Source of the DNA: a virus
Virus record (IMG/VR): IMGVR_UViG_3300010371_000012
Location: 1 to 47,158 of that record
DNA length: 47,158 nt
Direction: 5' to 3' (one strand)
The notes beneath the pieces are model-generated. The model did no database searches. It was not told where the DNA came from and saw only the letters and a program-made list of their open reading frames with translations. Position numbers and translations under genes: made by a program. Shown here in pieces: positions 24,007-31,690 of the stretch. The first letter of the stretch is position 1; every line of letters starts with the position of its first letter.

Positions 24007-24473
24007 GCTGAATCCTCCGTTCTCGGGCCGCGACTGCTGGCAAGCTCGATGGCCTCGCTCACAGCCCGCAGCATACCTGCCCTATGCTCCTGCCGACGAG
24101 CCTCTTGCTCGACAGCGGTTGACTCCGGCTGCTCGACGATACGAAGGTCCGCGCGCTCCTGCGGCTTGGCGCGGAAGTTATGTACCGCCGTAACGACCCG
24201 CGTTGCAACCCTGGCCAGTAAGGGAATTGCCTCCCACATATCGGCAGCGGTCTTGTACGCGGCTATAACAGCCTCGTGTCCGTACACCACCATTAGGCGT
24301 TGGTACTCATCTTCCGCCGATGGATACGGCCTATCGGTGACGACAAACCCCTTCTGCGGGATAACGCTCTCCGGGTCGAACACATGCTTGAGGACTTCCA
24401 CTTCGTGCGACGGAACCAACTTGCCATAGATGGTGTTGCTGTCGCGAATGATCTTGACGTTCGTGTAATACAT
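23994..24473 (-). CDS. Head-region protein, paralogue of the 20611-20997 product (159 aa)
   Basis: The first 70 residues (YYTNVKIIRDSNTIYGKLVP through VTDRPYPSAEDEYQRLMVVY) align by eye with the start of the 128-aa protein at 20611. It is longer, with a helical C-terminal half ending in the helix AGMLRAVSEAIELASS, again the shared head motif. The ribosome binding site AGGAG begins on the final A of the tRNA's CCA end, so this cistron starts immediately after the tRNA. Confidence 0.75.
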   Translation of the reverse strand: MYYTNVKIIRDSNTIYGKLVPSHEVEVLKHVFDPESVIPQKGFVVTDRPYPSAEDEYQRLMVVYGHEAVIAAYKTAADMWEAIPLLARVATRVVTAVHNFRAKPQERADLRIVEQPESTAVEQEARRQEHRAGMLRAVSEAIELASSRGPRTEDSAWLK

Positions 24474-24483
24474 CGAAATCTCC

Positions 24484-24558
24484 TGGCTGGCGCGGTAGGG
24501 TTCGAACCTACGACTACCACCTTAACAGGGTGGCGCTCTACCACTGAGCTACACGCCA
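24484..24558 (-). tRNA. tRNA-Asn (anticodon GTT)
   Basis: The 75-nt sequence folds fully: acceptor TGGCGTG / CGCGCCA with one G-T pair, D stem GCTC/GAGC, anticodon stem CCACC/GGTGG with loop CTGTTAA (anticodon GTT), a five-base variable region, T arm GTAGG-TTCGAAC-CCTAC, discriminator G and an encoded CCA. It lies 7 nt after the scaffold stop codon, and the next gene's ribosome binding site starts at its CCA end, so it must be cut out of the late polycistronic mRNA. It would supply decoding of AAC/AAT codons, frequent in the Asn-rich tail proteins. Confidence 0.96.
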
Positions 24559-24565
24559 GAATTCG

Positions 24566-25834
24566 TTACTTGCCGGGCTCCGGGGCCCCCCAAATGGCCT
24601 CGAACATCGACTTCGGGCCACCGTTGTTGAGACCGGAGCCGCCAGTCTTCGCGTTCGCGCCCGAGCCCGCAGGCGACTTGCCAGCGCGCATCGGCTGTTG
24701 AGGCGGAACTACTGCCTTCTTCGTCGGCGGTGCCGCGACACGAGCCGCATCATACGCCCGCTTGAACGCAGCCGCCCGCTTTGATAACGGTATGTCCGCC
24801 ATGGTCGCCTTCAACGCTGGCAGAATTGCCGCTTTCTTCCGCTCGTACAACGGGTCGGACGCCTTAAGCTGCGCTTCGAGCTGGTTCAGCTCGTTATACG
24901 CCTGGGCGCGCTCTTGTTCAACGCGCTGCGCCTCTGTATGCGAGTTCTGCGCATGTGTGTTGAGTTCCTGGCGAAACGACTGTTGGTTGCGCATGACGGC
25001 CTGTTGTCGCGCCAACTCCGGTGTTATCTGCCGGTTGGCCACAGCCTGCTTAAGGTCGGCATGGTTGGCTAGCGGATCGTTCGCCTTGCGCTCGACGCCC
25101 AGGAAGGACGCCAGCCGGTCGGCCATACCTTCGAGTATTTCCAACGCCTGCGACTGCTGCTTATATTCGCCGCTGTTGAACAGTCCGAGGAAGCTAACAG
25201 TCTCTCCGTACTGCTCGGGCGTGACGCCGGCCGCCTGGAGCCCCGTGACGAACGTGTTGAAGCTGCCCTCGGCAGCGGCAGCGCGCTCGTCGGCTTCCTT
25301 GGTCCGCGCGATTAGCGTACGAATACGCTCCTGCGTAGGCTGCGGCAGGTTCTTGTCTATGCTATCGTTTACCGGATCGGGCTCCTTCTTACCGGGAGTC
25401 TGACCACCTTTTCCGTCTCCGCCCTGTTGCTTTGCGGCGATTTCGGCTTGTAGCTCGGCTTTGGACTTGATCTGCCCGTTGTCATGCCGCTGCTGAATAC
25501 CGAGCTTCGTCGCGTCTTTGACGGTATCGGAGTATGACTTGTCTGGCTCGTTGGTGCCTTTGGCAGCGGCGGGTTCAGACCCTTCGCCCTCTGATTCATC
25601 GCCGCCAGCTTCGTCCCCTCCTGATTGGTCTCCCGTATCAGCTTCTCCAGAAGCGCCATCAGTAGACGAATCGCCTTCCTCCTGACCAACACCGTCGCCA
25701 CCTTCGGCACCAGTGTCACCAGCTCCATAATCCGTCTCATGACCGCCTCCGAGGAGTTCGCCTAGGGCTTCGTCCATCGCGCCGAGAATACCCTCGTGGG
25801 TTGCTCCTGATTCGCCGTTTGCTTCATTCGCCAT
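24566..25834 (-). CDS. Scaffolding-type protein (422 aa)
   Basis: The order portal / this gene / capsid region and its composition support a scaffold: an acidic, Gly/Ser-rich disordered stretch (residues about 27-95), then long charged helices (ERIRTLIARTKEADERAAAA; AYNELNQLEAQLKASDPLYE), and a basic, Pro/Gly-rich C-terminus. No protease motif is seen. Residues 14-24 (EGILGAMDEAL) contain the short helix that other head proteins carry at or near their C-termini. The tRNA gene starts 7 nt after its stop. Confidence 0.82.
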   Translation of the reverse strand: MANEANGESGATHEGILGAMDEALGELLGGGHETDYGAGDTGAEGGDGVGQEEGDSSTDGASGEADTGDQSGGDEAGGDESEGEGSEPAAAKGTNEPDKSYSDTVKDATKLGIQQRHDNGQIKSKAELQAEIAAKQQGGDGKGGQTPGKKEPDPVNDSIDKNLPQPTQERIRTLIARTKEADERAAAAEGSFNTFVTGLQAAGVTPEQYGETVSFLGLFNSGEYKQQSQALEILEGMADRLASFLGVERKANDPLANHADLKQAVANRQITPELARQQAVMRNQQSFRQELNTHAQNSHTEAQRVEQERAQAYNELNQLEAQLKASDPLYERKKAAILPALKATMADIPLSKRAAAFKRAYDAARVAAPPTKKAVVPPQQPMRAGKSPAGSGANAKTGGSGLNNGGPKSMFEAIWGAPEPGK

Positions 25835-25852
25835 ATATCACCTGTGGGGTTG

Positions 25853-28060
25853 TTATGTTGGTCCGCCGCCTTGTGGCGGCGATATTCCTGGGACGCCTGT
25901 CGCGGGCGGAGCCGGCTGGCTTCCCGGCTCCGGCGGAGCAGCGGGAACCTTTGGCACAGCCGCCTGATCGAGCGCCACAGCGGGAGATACTAGCGCAGCC
26001 GCAGCCTCCGGGGAAAGTTCGCCCTTCAGCGATACGCTGATGGTGGGCATTACAGGTGGCGGCTGGGTGCCCGCTCCCGGTGTGCCTGGAGCCGGAGCCT
26101 TCGGGATGAACCGGTCGGGGTCAGTCTCGTCGCCGAGGCGCTTCATGGTCTCTTTTATGAGTTCCGTGAGTACCTGAACTGTAGAGTCATCTCCATTGGC
26201 CAACGCTTGTCGGATTTCTACCAGGGTTTCCTTGATGAGCGGTAGCAATGTCGCCCATACCTGCTGGTCCGCTGGCGCTTTCGGCTTCCCGGTAGTGCCG
26301 GCTTGAATTCCAACTTCAGCCATCGTGAACAGGTCTTCAATTGACATGCCATGAGGCCAGAACGCCTTGACGCCGGCAATGCGCGCGGCTTCTTGGTTGG
26401 TAATGCACTGCAAGGACTGCTCCAACGTGTATTGTGCAACCTCCGTCAGAGTATCCTCCAAGTAATCACGGTCGCTGGACGTGCGAGCATTCGTGCCCTG
26501 TTGCTGTATTGAGGCTTCGGTGGCAGTGCTCGGGTTACCCGGTTTGTTGATAGCCGCGCTCAGAGCCTCTTGTACGCCGGAGATACGCTCCATGTCGCTG
26601 AGGATGTAGGTGGGGTCATACAAACGAGGGTCAATGCCCTGTACGGGCTTTGCAGCGAATGCGGATTCGAGGGGAATGCTCGGATCGCTCAGTTTCAGAG
26701 CGGTAAACTCCTGAGTCTTGCTCCCTTCGATCTTTCGAGCCTCCGTATCATCCAACATGGTCGCATTGAAGAACACGCCGGGGATGGAGCGCTCGCGCGT
26801 CAGCCTAAAGTTGGATCGCGTGGCGCTGTACTCGTCTTGTAGCTTGTAAAGCCTCCATGACAAGGATTGCGCGTGCCGCTGGCCGTCAACTTCGTAGAAC
26901 GCAGTGTAGAAATACGGGTAGAACCGGCTCGTCGGGTACGGCGGCATGAACGGTTCCTTCGGCCAAGCGTGTACACCCTCAATCAGAGTGCGGATGTGCT
27001 TGTCGCGTCTGTCCCATATCTCCACAACGTGTACGAACCCTTCCTGCTCGGGGCCGGATTGTGACGGCGAGAATGTCTGTGCGCTCTCGGCCGTCATTGT
27101 GCCCTGCGGCAGCGCGTTGGAATTCTCACGTGTCGTGAGTTCCTTAGGCTGCTGCTGGTAATACTTGGTGGCTGTCTTCAGCTCGTCGGGGTGCAGGCGC
27201 GGGAAACGCTCCAGTGCATCCTCCTCGCTTATGAATGACTCGTCGCCAATCCAACCTGCGTCGAGGTAGTCTTCAATAGACTCGATGTCGGTCGATACTT
27301 GAATGCGCTCGGTGCGAACGAAATCGATTGCCAATATCTTATTGACGGCCAGCTCAAGTTTGCCTTCCAACTCAGCGATGAGAGCTTCCTTCTCCTCGCG
27401 CTCGCCCTCCAACTCCTCCTGGCTCTTGCCATCCGGGTCTTCCATGAGGGCAATCTGAGCCTTGACGCGCCGGTAGGTCTCCTGCGCGTCGTTGAGCGCC
27501 TTATCCGTTTCTGGCTGTGGCTGCTTTTCACTCAGCAGGTTTACCTTGAGCCAACCCTCGCCCGTCGAAAGAATGCTGCGCACCTTCTTACGGGCCGCTC
27601 GCTTCAGCTTGCCCTTCTTCCATAGGTGCGAAATGATGATTTGTGCAGTGAGCGCGAACGCCTCCATCTGCTCAGTGCCGCTCTCATCAACCTGCGGCGA
27701 CTTCTTGACACTAACATCCGGGTCTCGCGCGTAGAGCAGCGCCACGAGGATGTCGATGAACGCTCCAATCAGGTTGGTTGTGACCGCCCAAGACAAGTCG
27801 CTAGTGCCGGCAGCGTACTGCCGGTCAATAGCGACCTGCTTGCGGAAGTTCTCATCAAACTTTCGGCCACGCTCCCAATCCTTCCACAGTTTGCGGACAC
27901 GAGCCTCCTCCTTGGGGTCGCGCTCTGGCTTCTCGCCGCGTTGCGACTCCGCGTCTCCACCCTGCATCCCGCCATCAGCGTTCTGGCGTGGGTCCGATGT
28001 TATGCCGGCGTAGCCGCCCGAAGGACCGCCGCTTGCGCCATCTGTAGAAGTGTCAGCCAT
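25853..28060 (-). CDS. Portal protein (735 aa)
   Basis: A large protein between terminase and scaffold genes, the standard portal place. Its N-terminal region has VTTNLIGAFIDILVALLYAR, then DVSVKKSP, a helical coiled region (residues about 180-240, EELEGEREEKEALIAELEGK), a central core (FYTAFYEVDGQRHAQSLSWR; EYSATRSNFRLTRERSIPGV), a GVQEALSAAINKPGNPSTAT segment typical of portal stems, and a Pro-rich disordered C-terminus. It forms the dodecameric ring through which DNA is packaged and to which the tail adaptor binds. Confidence 0.85.
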   Translation of the reverse strand: MADTSTDGASGGPSGGYAGITSDPRQNADGGMQGGDAESQRGEKPERDPKEEARVRKLWKDWERGRKFDENFRKQVAIDRQYAAGTSDLSWAVTTNLIGAFIDILVALLYARDPDVSVKKSPQVDESGTEQMEAFALTAQIIISHLWKKGKLKRAARKKVRSILSTGEGWLKVNLLSEKQPQPETDKALNDAQETYRRVKAQIALMEDPDGKSQEELEGEREEKEALIAELEGKLELAVNKILAIDFVRTERIQVSTDIESIEDYLDAGWIGDESFISEEDALERFPRLHPDELKTATKYYQQQPKELTTRENSNALPQGTMTAESAQTFSPSQSGPEQEGFVHVVEIWDRRDKHIRTLIEGVHAWPKEPFMPPYPTSRFYPYFYTAFYEVDGQRHAQSLSWRLYKLQDEYSATRSNFRLTRERSIPGVFFNATMLDDTEARKIEGSKTQEFTALKLSDPSIPLESAFAAKPVQGIDPRLYDPTYILSDMERISGVQEALSAAINKPGNPSTATEASIQQQGTNARTSSDRDYLEDTLTEVAQYTLEQSLQCITNQEAARIAGVKAFWPHGMSIEDLFTMAEVGIQAGTTGKPKAPADQQVWATLLPLIKETLVEIRQALANGDDSTVQVLTELIKETMKRLGDETDPDRFIPKAPAPGTPGAGTQPPPVMPTISVSLKGELSPEAAAALVSPAVALDQAAVPKVPAAPPEPGSQPAPPATGVPGISPPQGGGPT

Positions 28061-28087
28061 GTTGTGGTAGGTGCTTCAGCACCGCTC

Positions 28088-28429
28088 CTATGACGCTGGG
28101 TTCTCGCTGCCGGCAGGAGGCTCCTTCGAAGTAGCCGCTACCATCTCCGCTTTGTACGCGACCAGAGCTGGACTGTCCAATTCAGCGTACCCAACCGGAG
28201 GATAGCCATTCGGGTCGTAGCCAGCTCTAAGCCACATTTCCAGGGTCGGACCGTCCGTGCGCAGGGTCTGTTTTAGCGGTTCCTGCCGTCCGCGCTGCCG
28301 GGTAAAGCTCAATACCTGTGTTTCCCGCGCATACGGCGATACTGGCGGGGTTTCCGCTTTCGGAGCTGCTGTTGGAACCTTGTCGCCGTCTGTGGCAATT
28401 GGCGCAAAGCCGGGTATGTTGCGGATCAT
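28088..28429 (-). CDS. Protein of unknown function between portal and terminase (113 aa)
   Basis: A short Pro-rich protein with a conserved-looking centre (GPTLEMWLRAGYDPNGYPPV) and an acidic C-terminus. The start overlaps the terminase-nuclease stop by one base. It may be a small head or packaging accessory, but no family is recognised. Confidence 0.7.
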   Translation of the reverse strand: MIRNIPGFAPIATDGDKVPTAAPKAETPPVSPYARETQVLSFTRQRGRQEPLKQTLRTDGPTLEMWLRAGYDPNGYPPVGYAELDSPALVAYKAEMVAATSKEPPAGSENPAS

Positions 28430-29070
28430 TAGAAGTACCTCACCTTAGGTTTGTCGGGAATCGAATTGTGCTCCAGCCACGCGGCTGTATACGGAACGAG
28501 CTGTGGCTTCTTCTGCGGGGATGGTATTTGCGCGTCCCACATCTGGTCAATTCCACGCCCAATGAGCCCGCACACGTCCACCGCGTCGTCCCATCGGCCG
28601 CCTGGGAACTTCACGAGCTGGTCCATGATGCGCTCCCACCAAGGCTCGCCCAACGGACCATACACCATGCCTGTTGCCACCATGCCGTGGAACGCCTGTA
28701 CCTTCAGCCCCTTGTCTAGGATCGAGGGCATACCTTCCAACACGGTGAATGTGCGCGTGTTGCGCATTTCCTTGCGTATCCAGGGTGCCAACGACTTATC
28801 AATGTTGCCGCCCTCGTGCCACCACTTCATTGGCTTCCATATGCGAACCAACTTTAGGAACGCAGCAACGCTCTTGTCTGTCTCAGCCTGCTTGTACCAC
28901 CACGCGCGGGCAAACAGCCTACCCTGGCTGTCTATGCTCCACACACCATGCTCCGTGAAGTCGGGCTCTTTCTTGCCCTTCTGCGGCTCCATTGTGGCGT
29001 AGTCACTCGCCCCGTAGTTACGGAGAAAGCGCGGCAGCGCTATCGCCCCGTCATATCCTGCGTATTTCAT
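28429..29070 (-). CDS. Terminase large subunit, nuclease domain as a separate gene (213 aa)
   Basis: This gene encodes only the RNase H-like nuclease half of a large terminase. Active-site acids are visible: NYGASDYA (Asp23), KWWHEGGN (Glu86) and GGRWDDAVD (Asp161/162, Asp165). It cuts concatemeric DNA at the start and end of packaging. The gene begins in an ATGA overlap with the ATPase gene, in another frame, so the two halves are made as separate chains unless ribosomes shift. Its start is exactly at the usual domain boundary. Confidence 0.88.
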   Translation of the reverse strand: MKYAGYDGAIALPRFLRNYGASDYATMEPQKGKKEPDFTEHGVWSIDSQGRLFARAWWYKQAETDKSVAAFLKLVRIWKPMKWWHEGGNIDKSLAPWIRKEMRNTRTFTVLEGMPSILDKGLKVQAFHGMVATGMVYGPLGEPWWERIMDQLVKFPGGRWDDAVDVCGLIGRGIDQMWDAQIPSPQKKPQLVPYTAAWLEHNSIPDKPKVRYF

Positions 29071-30164
29071 ACCGGCGCAAGCCTAGGGTCGTAAAACTTG
29101 AACATGTCACGTTGGAAATGGATACCTGTGAACGGCGCTGGGCGCTGTTGGTACAGGGCAGCCCACGTGCGCTGCGCTCTCGGGTTGTCGCGCCACGTGT
29201 TCCAGTGTTCCCGTGGGAACCACTCAGGCCAGAGAAACCCCCCAACCGGTCGGCCCAGCGGATCGTCCTCGCGCTCGGCCTCGGCGGGGATGCACAAAAC
29301 CTCCCACTTCTGCCCGTCGCGGCAGTGAATCAAGCCTGACTCACCCTCGTACTGCTGCGGGAGGATCGAGCCGGCAAGGTCGTCCTCATGCCATCGTGTT
29401 TGAATTATGATACACCACATATGTGGCTTTGCACGGGTCATAACCGTGTCTATGTATTCGTTGTATATCTTCTCGCGTATTGTTGGTGAGTCAGCTTCCT
29501 CGCGGTTGCGCACCGGGTCGTCGATGATTACGCCATCAGCGCGGTTTCCAGTGATCCCAGCCAGGAGACCGGCTGACATCAAAGCAGAACCATTCGTTAA
29601 AGACCAGTCGTCCACTGCGCGTTGGTCGTCCAGCAACAAGGGGCGTGACGGCCACAGCGACGACCACATATGGTTCTTGCAAATTGTCCGTACTTTGCGG
29701 CTCTGTTTGGCGGCGATTGACGAACCATAGGACGCAAGAATTATCTGTTGGTTCTTATTCCTTCCCAACGCCCAGCTCGTACCTATAACTGACGCGTACG
29801 TGCTCTTTGCTGACCCAGGCGGGGCGAATATCATCAGCCGGCCGCGTGATGTTTGAATGCATTTTTGAATCGCTAGCATCATCACGTAGTGGTGAAGTGC
29901 AACGCGCTCCTCGATTGGGGTGTATAGGATGTTGTTTCTGTCTATGCGGTTGACGATCTTGCCAGCGCCCTTGACCACCGTGCCGTCCGCCAGCTCGACA
30001 TCCTCAGCCTCGTTCAGCGGATCGTAGAATTCCTCGTCGTTGTCGGCCTCGCCGGGCACCGGCACGCCTGGGATTTCAATGGCCTGAGAATACTCGGCCA
30101 GTGAAGTACGGGCGCGCTGGCGTCGAAGTAGCTCGGCCGCCGCGAATTGGGCTGCGGCGCTCAT
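29067..30164 (-). CDS. terL: Terminase large subunit, ATPase domain (365 aa)
   Basis: The motor half of the large terminase. It has Walker A FAPPGSAKST (residues 113-122), Walker B GVIIDDP (Asp215-Asp216) and coupling motif IIQTRWHEDD (about 253-262), followed by WPEWFPREHW near the end, the typical end of the ATPase domain. The protein stops at residue 365, before the nuclease domain, which is encoded by the overlapping downstream gene. Both products together should translocate DNA through the portal. Confidence 0.92.
   Translation of the reverse strand: MSAAAQFAAAELLRRQRARTSLAEYSQAIEIPGVPVPGEADNDEEFYDPLNEAEDVELADGTVVKGAGKIVNRIDRNNILYTPIEERVALHHYVMMLAIQKCIQTSRGRLMIFAPPGSAKSTYASVIGTSWALGRNKNQQIILASYGSSIAAKQSRKVRTICKNHMWSSLWPSRPLLLDDQRAVDDWSLTNGSALMSAGLLAGITGNRADGVIIDDPVRNREEADSPTIREKIYNEYIDTVMTRAKPHMWCIIIQTRWHEDDLAGSILPQQYEGESGLIHCRDGQKWEVLCIPAEAEREDDPLGRPVGGFLWPEWFPREHWNTWRDNPRAQRTWAALYQQRPAPFTGIHFQRDMFKFYDPRLAPV
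29207..29220. repeat. Dispersed palindrome copy 4 (GTTCC-CGTG-GGAAC)
   Basis: A perfect 14-bp palindrome in the terminase ATPase gene. Read on the minus strand with flanks it is the same 19 bases (GGTTCCCACGGGAACACTG) as copy 7 at 41575-41593. Here it is read in another frame (W-F-P-R-E-H). Confidence 0.8.
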
Positions 30165-30532
30165 AGCAGCAACGGGTCACGGTCTTCGCACATCTCCAAC
30201 TCATTCTCGTGCGTACCATCACACCACAATCTCCCACAGGTGAACGTTTGGTGGGATATGGGGGCCGCAAGTCTCGGGAGCGGGGTGTCGCGTATCGCCG
30301 CCATCAACTCCTCGTCCGTCATAGCCGCCATTTCAGCCTTCTGCCGCCGTTCGAGCGGCACGCTTATGACGGCTGAAACGGCCTTGCCGTGCCCGCGCTC
30401 CAACAACGACTCGGCGGCGCGGAGACGGTCCTTCGCCTCCTGAAACGGGTCTATCATGATGTCATGCAGGACGTTGATTGCTTCCTCGGTGTGGTCCCGA
30501 GCCTGCGCGTCCGCGTTTCTGCCAGTTTTCAT
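30161..30532 (-). CDS. Putative terminase small subunit (123 aa)
   Basis: The gene precedes and overlaps (ATGA) the ATPase gene. The segment EEAINVLHDIMIDPFQEAKD followed by RLRAAESLLERGHGKAV is the helical pattern commonly found in phage small-terminase-like proteins. A C-terminal tail holds TFTCGRLWCDG. The small subunit would recognise the packaging site and recruit the ATPase. No clear HTH is visible at the N-terminus, so confidence is moderate. Confidence 0.65.
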   Translation of the reverse strand: MKTGRNADAQARDHTEEAINVLHDIMIDPFQEAKDRLRAAESLLERGHGKAVSAVISVPLERRQKAEMAAMTDEELMAAIRDTPLPRLAAPISHQTFTCGRLWCDGTHENELEMCEDRDPLLL

Positions 30533-30547
30533 GGGGTGGGCTCCTCG

Positions 30548-30835
30548 TTATGCGCCCAAGAGTACCCGACTCCTCTGGCTTGTGTCCAAGTCTCCCAGGC
30601 GGGCGTCGGCACAGTGCCCAGGCCAGAAGTATTCTAGGAAGTCGCCTATACGCCAGAGGAGCCATAGCTGCCACCAGTACAGCTTCAACCACTGCACCAT
30701 TTCCTCCGAATGAACCTGCCGCACGATCCAGCACAACGAGCTGATCGTGATGTCAGGTTGGTTGAACACCAGAGCCGCGCCTAACCTGTCAACCGCGAGC
30801 GCCAACGTGTGGCTGTATGCTATGTCCCAGCTCAT
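30548..30835 (-). CDS. Small aromatic-rich phage protein of unknown function (95 aa)
   Basis: ATG 30835 is preferred because GGAGG stands 5 nt before it and it overlaps the previous stop in an ATGA. The protein is rich in Trp and Leu (QWLKLYWWQLWLLWRIGDFL) and ends with PGHCADARLGDLDTSQR. The pattern resembles small unannotated phage proteins but I cannot name a family. The Trp-rich segment could be a buried amphipathic helix or a membrane-peripheral one. Confidence 0.68.
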   Translation of the reverse strand: MSWDIAYSHTLALAVDRLGAALVFNQPDITISSLCWIVRQVHSEEMVQWLKLYWWQLWLLWRIGDFLEYFWPGHCADARLGDLDTSQRSRVLLGA

Positions 30836-31029
30836 GTCCGCCTCCAGCAGTACGCCCAACTCAACTCGCACGCCGACTCTCCATCGAGGGCTCCGGAGTC
30901 CTTTAATACAACATGCTGCTTGGGTCCCTCGCATTTGACCCGGAGGGGTCCGCTCACCGCTAGCCCCACGTTGAAACCCACAGCGCCCGCCGCGAGAACC
31001 GCGAGCGCTACCAGTAGTGCCTTACGCAT
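30832..31029 (-). CDS. Small exported or membrane-anchored protein (65 aa)
   Basis: The N-terminus MRKALLVALAVLAAGAVGFN is a clear signal-anchor or signal peptide, followed by a short periplasmic part with three cysteines (VKCEGP, ESACELSWAYC). No lipobox. GGAGG lies 6-10 nt before ATG. It is the first gene of the leftward operon, so it would be the earliest product of the structural transcript. It could modify the envelope or be a distant spanin-like or superinfection factor; function not known. Confidence 0.7.
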   Translation of the reverse strand: MRKALLVALAVLAAGAVGFNVGLAVSGPLRVKCEGPKQHVVLKDSGALDGESACELSWAYCWRRT

Positions 31030-31296
31030 ACGTCACCTCCCGTTTTGCACGGTTGTACTCTGGCCCGGGGCCATCTGCAAATGGCACGATTCTTGAGTAC
31101 CTTTTGCTAGACCCCCACCCTTTCTGGAAAAGGCCGTCTGACTGCTCGGTAGCAAGCGCCGGCTTCCGCACTCAGGTACTTGGGTCCCTCAAAAGGGTGT
31201 CCCCACCCCCTCGCCGCAACGCGCATATTGCGGGCAGGCGGTCGGCGACTCGCATCGTTAGCACGCGCCGTGCACAGCGCCGCAAGATCCGGGCTA

Positions 31297-31312
31297 TGTT
31301 CCCAAGGGAACA
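31297..31312. repeat. Dispersed palindrome copy 5 (TGTTCC-CAAG-GGAACA)
   Basis: Seven-base arms in the divergent control region, not in a gene, so its conservation here cannot be explained by codon usage. Confidence 0.8.
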
Positions 31313-31391
31313 CGCGCGCTTAGCGCAGCCTGGATGCTGCCTCGTGCTCTGTCCCATTTGCTCGAAACAGGGCCTAAATGGGACAGCAAAT

Positions 31392-31421
31392 GGGACAGCG
31401 TGAAATGCCTATTTTTATAGT
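31392..31421 (+). promoter_or_regulatory. Candidate sigma70 promoter, rightward
   Basis: GGGACA (31392-31397), 18-nt spacer, TATAGT (31416-31421). The -35 lies in a repeat unit and the -10 overlaps the -10 of a promoter on the other strand. Confidence 0.5.
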
Positions 31422-31441
31422 CTTTTCCTATTTTCTGTCCC
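31414..31441 (-). promoter_or_regulatory. Candidate sigma70 promoter, leftward
   Basis: Read on the minus strand: GGGACA (31441-31436), 16-nt spacer, TATAAA (31419-31414). It points to the structural operon. Its -35 is part of a repeat unit, so a protein bound to the repeats would block it. Confidence 0.5.
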
Positions 31442-31665
31442 ATTGTCCCATTGTCCCAATAATAATTAAGGTATTACCGTTAAAAATACTCATCTCCTAG
31501 ACAAAGTATAAAACGCTCGGCCTAATGGGACAGCGGGACAAATCGGGACAGCACATAGCTTTCCGAGGCGCAACGGGCACAATTGGCACGCTAATTGCGA
31601 CAGCCAAGGTCTCGCACTAGCTACCTACACGCAAACGGCATGCCAGCCTAGCGGCTCTGCCATCA

Positions 31666-31681
31666 TGTGACGGGCGTCACA
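31666..31681. promoter_or_regulatory. CRP-type palindrome TGTGA-N6-TCACA
   Basis: The sequence TGTGACGGGCGTCACA has the exact CRP/Vfr/Clp half-sites with six bases between them and lies 9 nt upstream of a TTGACC box. A host cAMP-receptor-type regulator could bind. The centre is about 51 bp from the predicted transcription start, not the classical -41.5 or -61.5. Confidence 0.5.
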
Positions 31682-31690
31682 CTATTTGCC

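Larger units (their letters stand above)
31350..31550. repeat. Iteron-like array of nine YGGGACA repeats around an AT-rich core
   Basis: Copies on the plus strand: 31379-31385, 31391-31397, 31526-31532, 31534-31540 and 31544-31550. Copies on the minus strand: 31350-31356, 31436-31442, 31444-31450 and 31452-31458; the last three are exact 8-bp tandem repeats. Two blocks also share the longer text GGCCTAA(A)TGGGACAGC. The centre (about 31398-31515) is strikingly AT-rich for this genome. The arrangement is typical of iteron-type replication origins or multi-operator control sites. Confidence 0.8.

Noticed and set aside
24300-24701. Plus-strand ORF containing AVGFEPTT
   Set aside because: That peptide is the well-known false translation of a tRNA T-arm antisense strand; the tRNA-Asn lies exactly there.
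31061-31073. TGGCCC-g-GGGCCA palindrome as promoter operator of the leftward operon
   Set aside because: The nearby -35/-10 candidates (TTGCAG, TACAAC) match consensus poorly; kept only as a note in the control-region entry.
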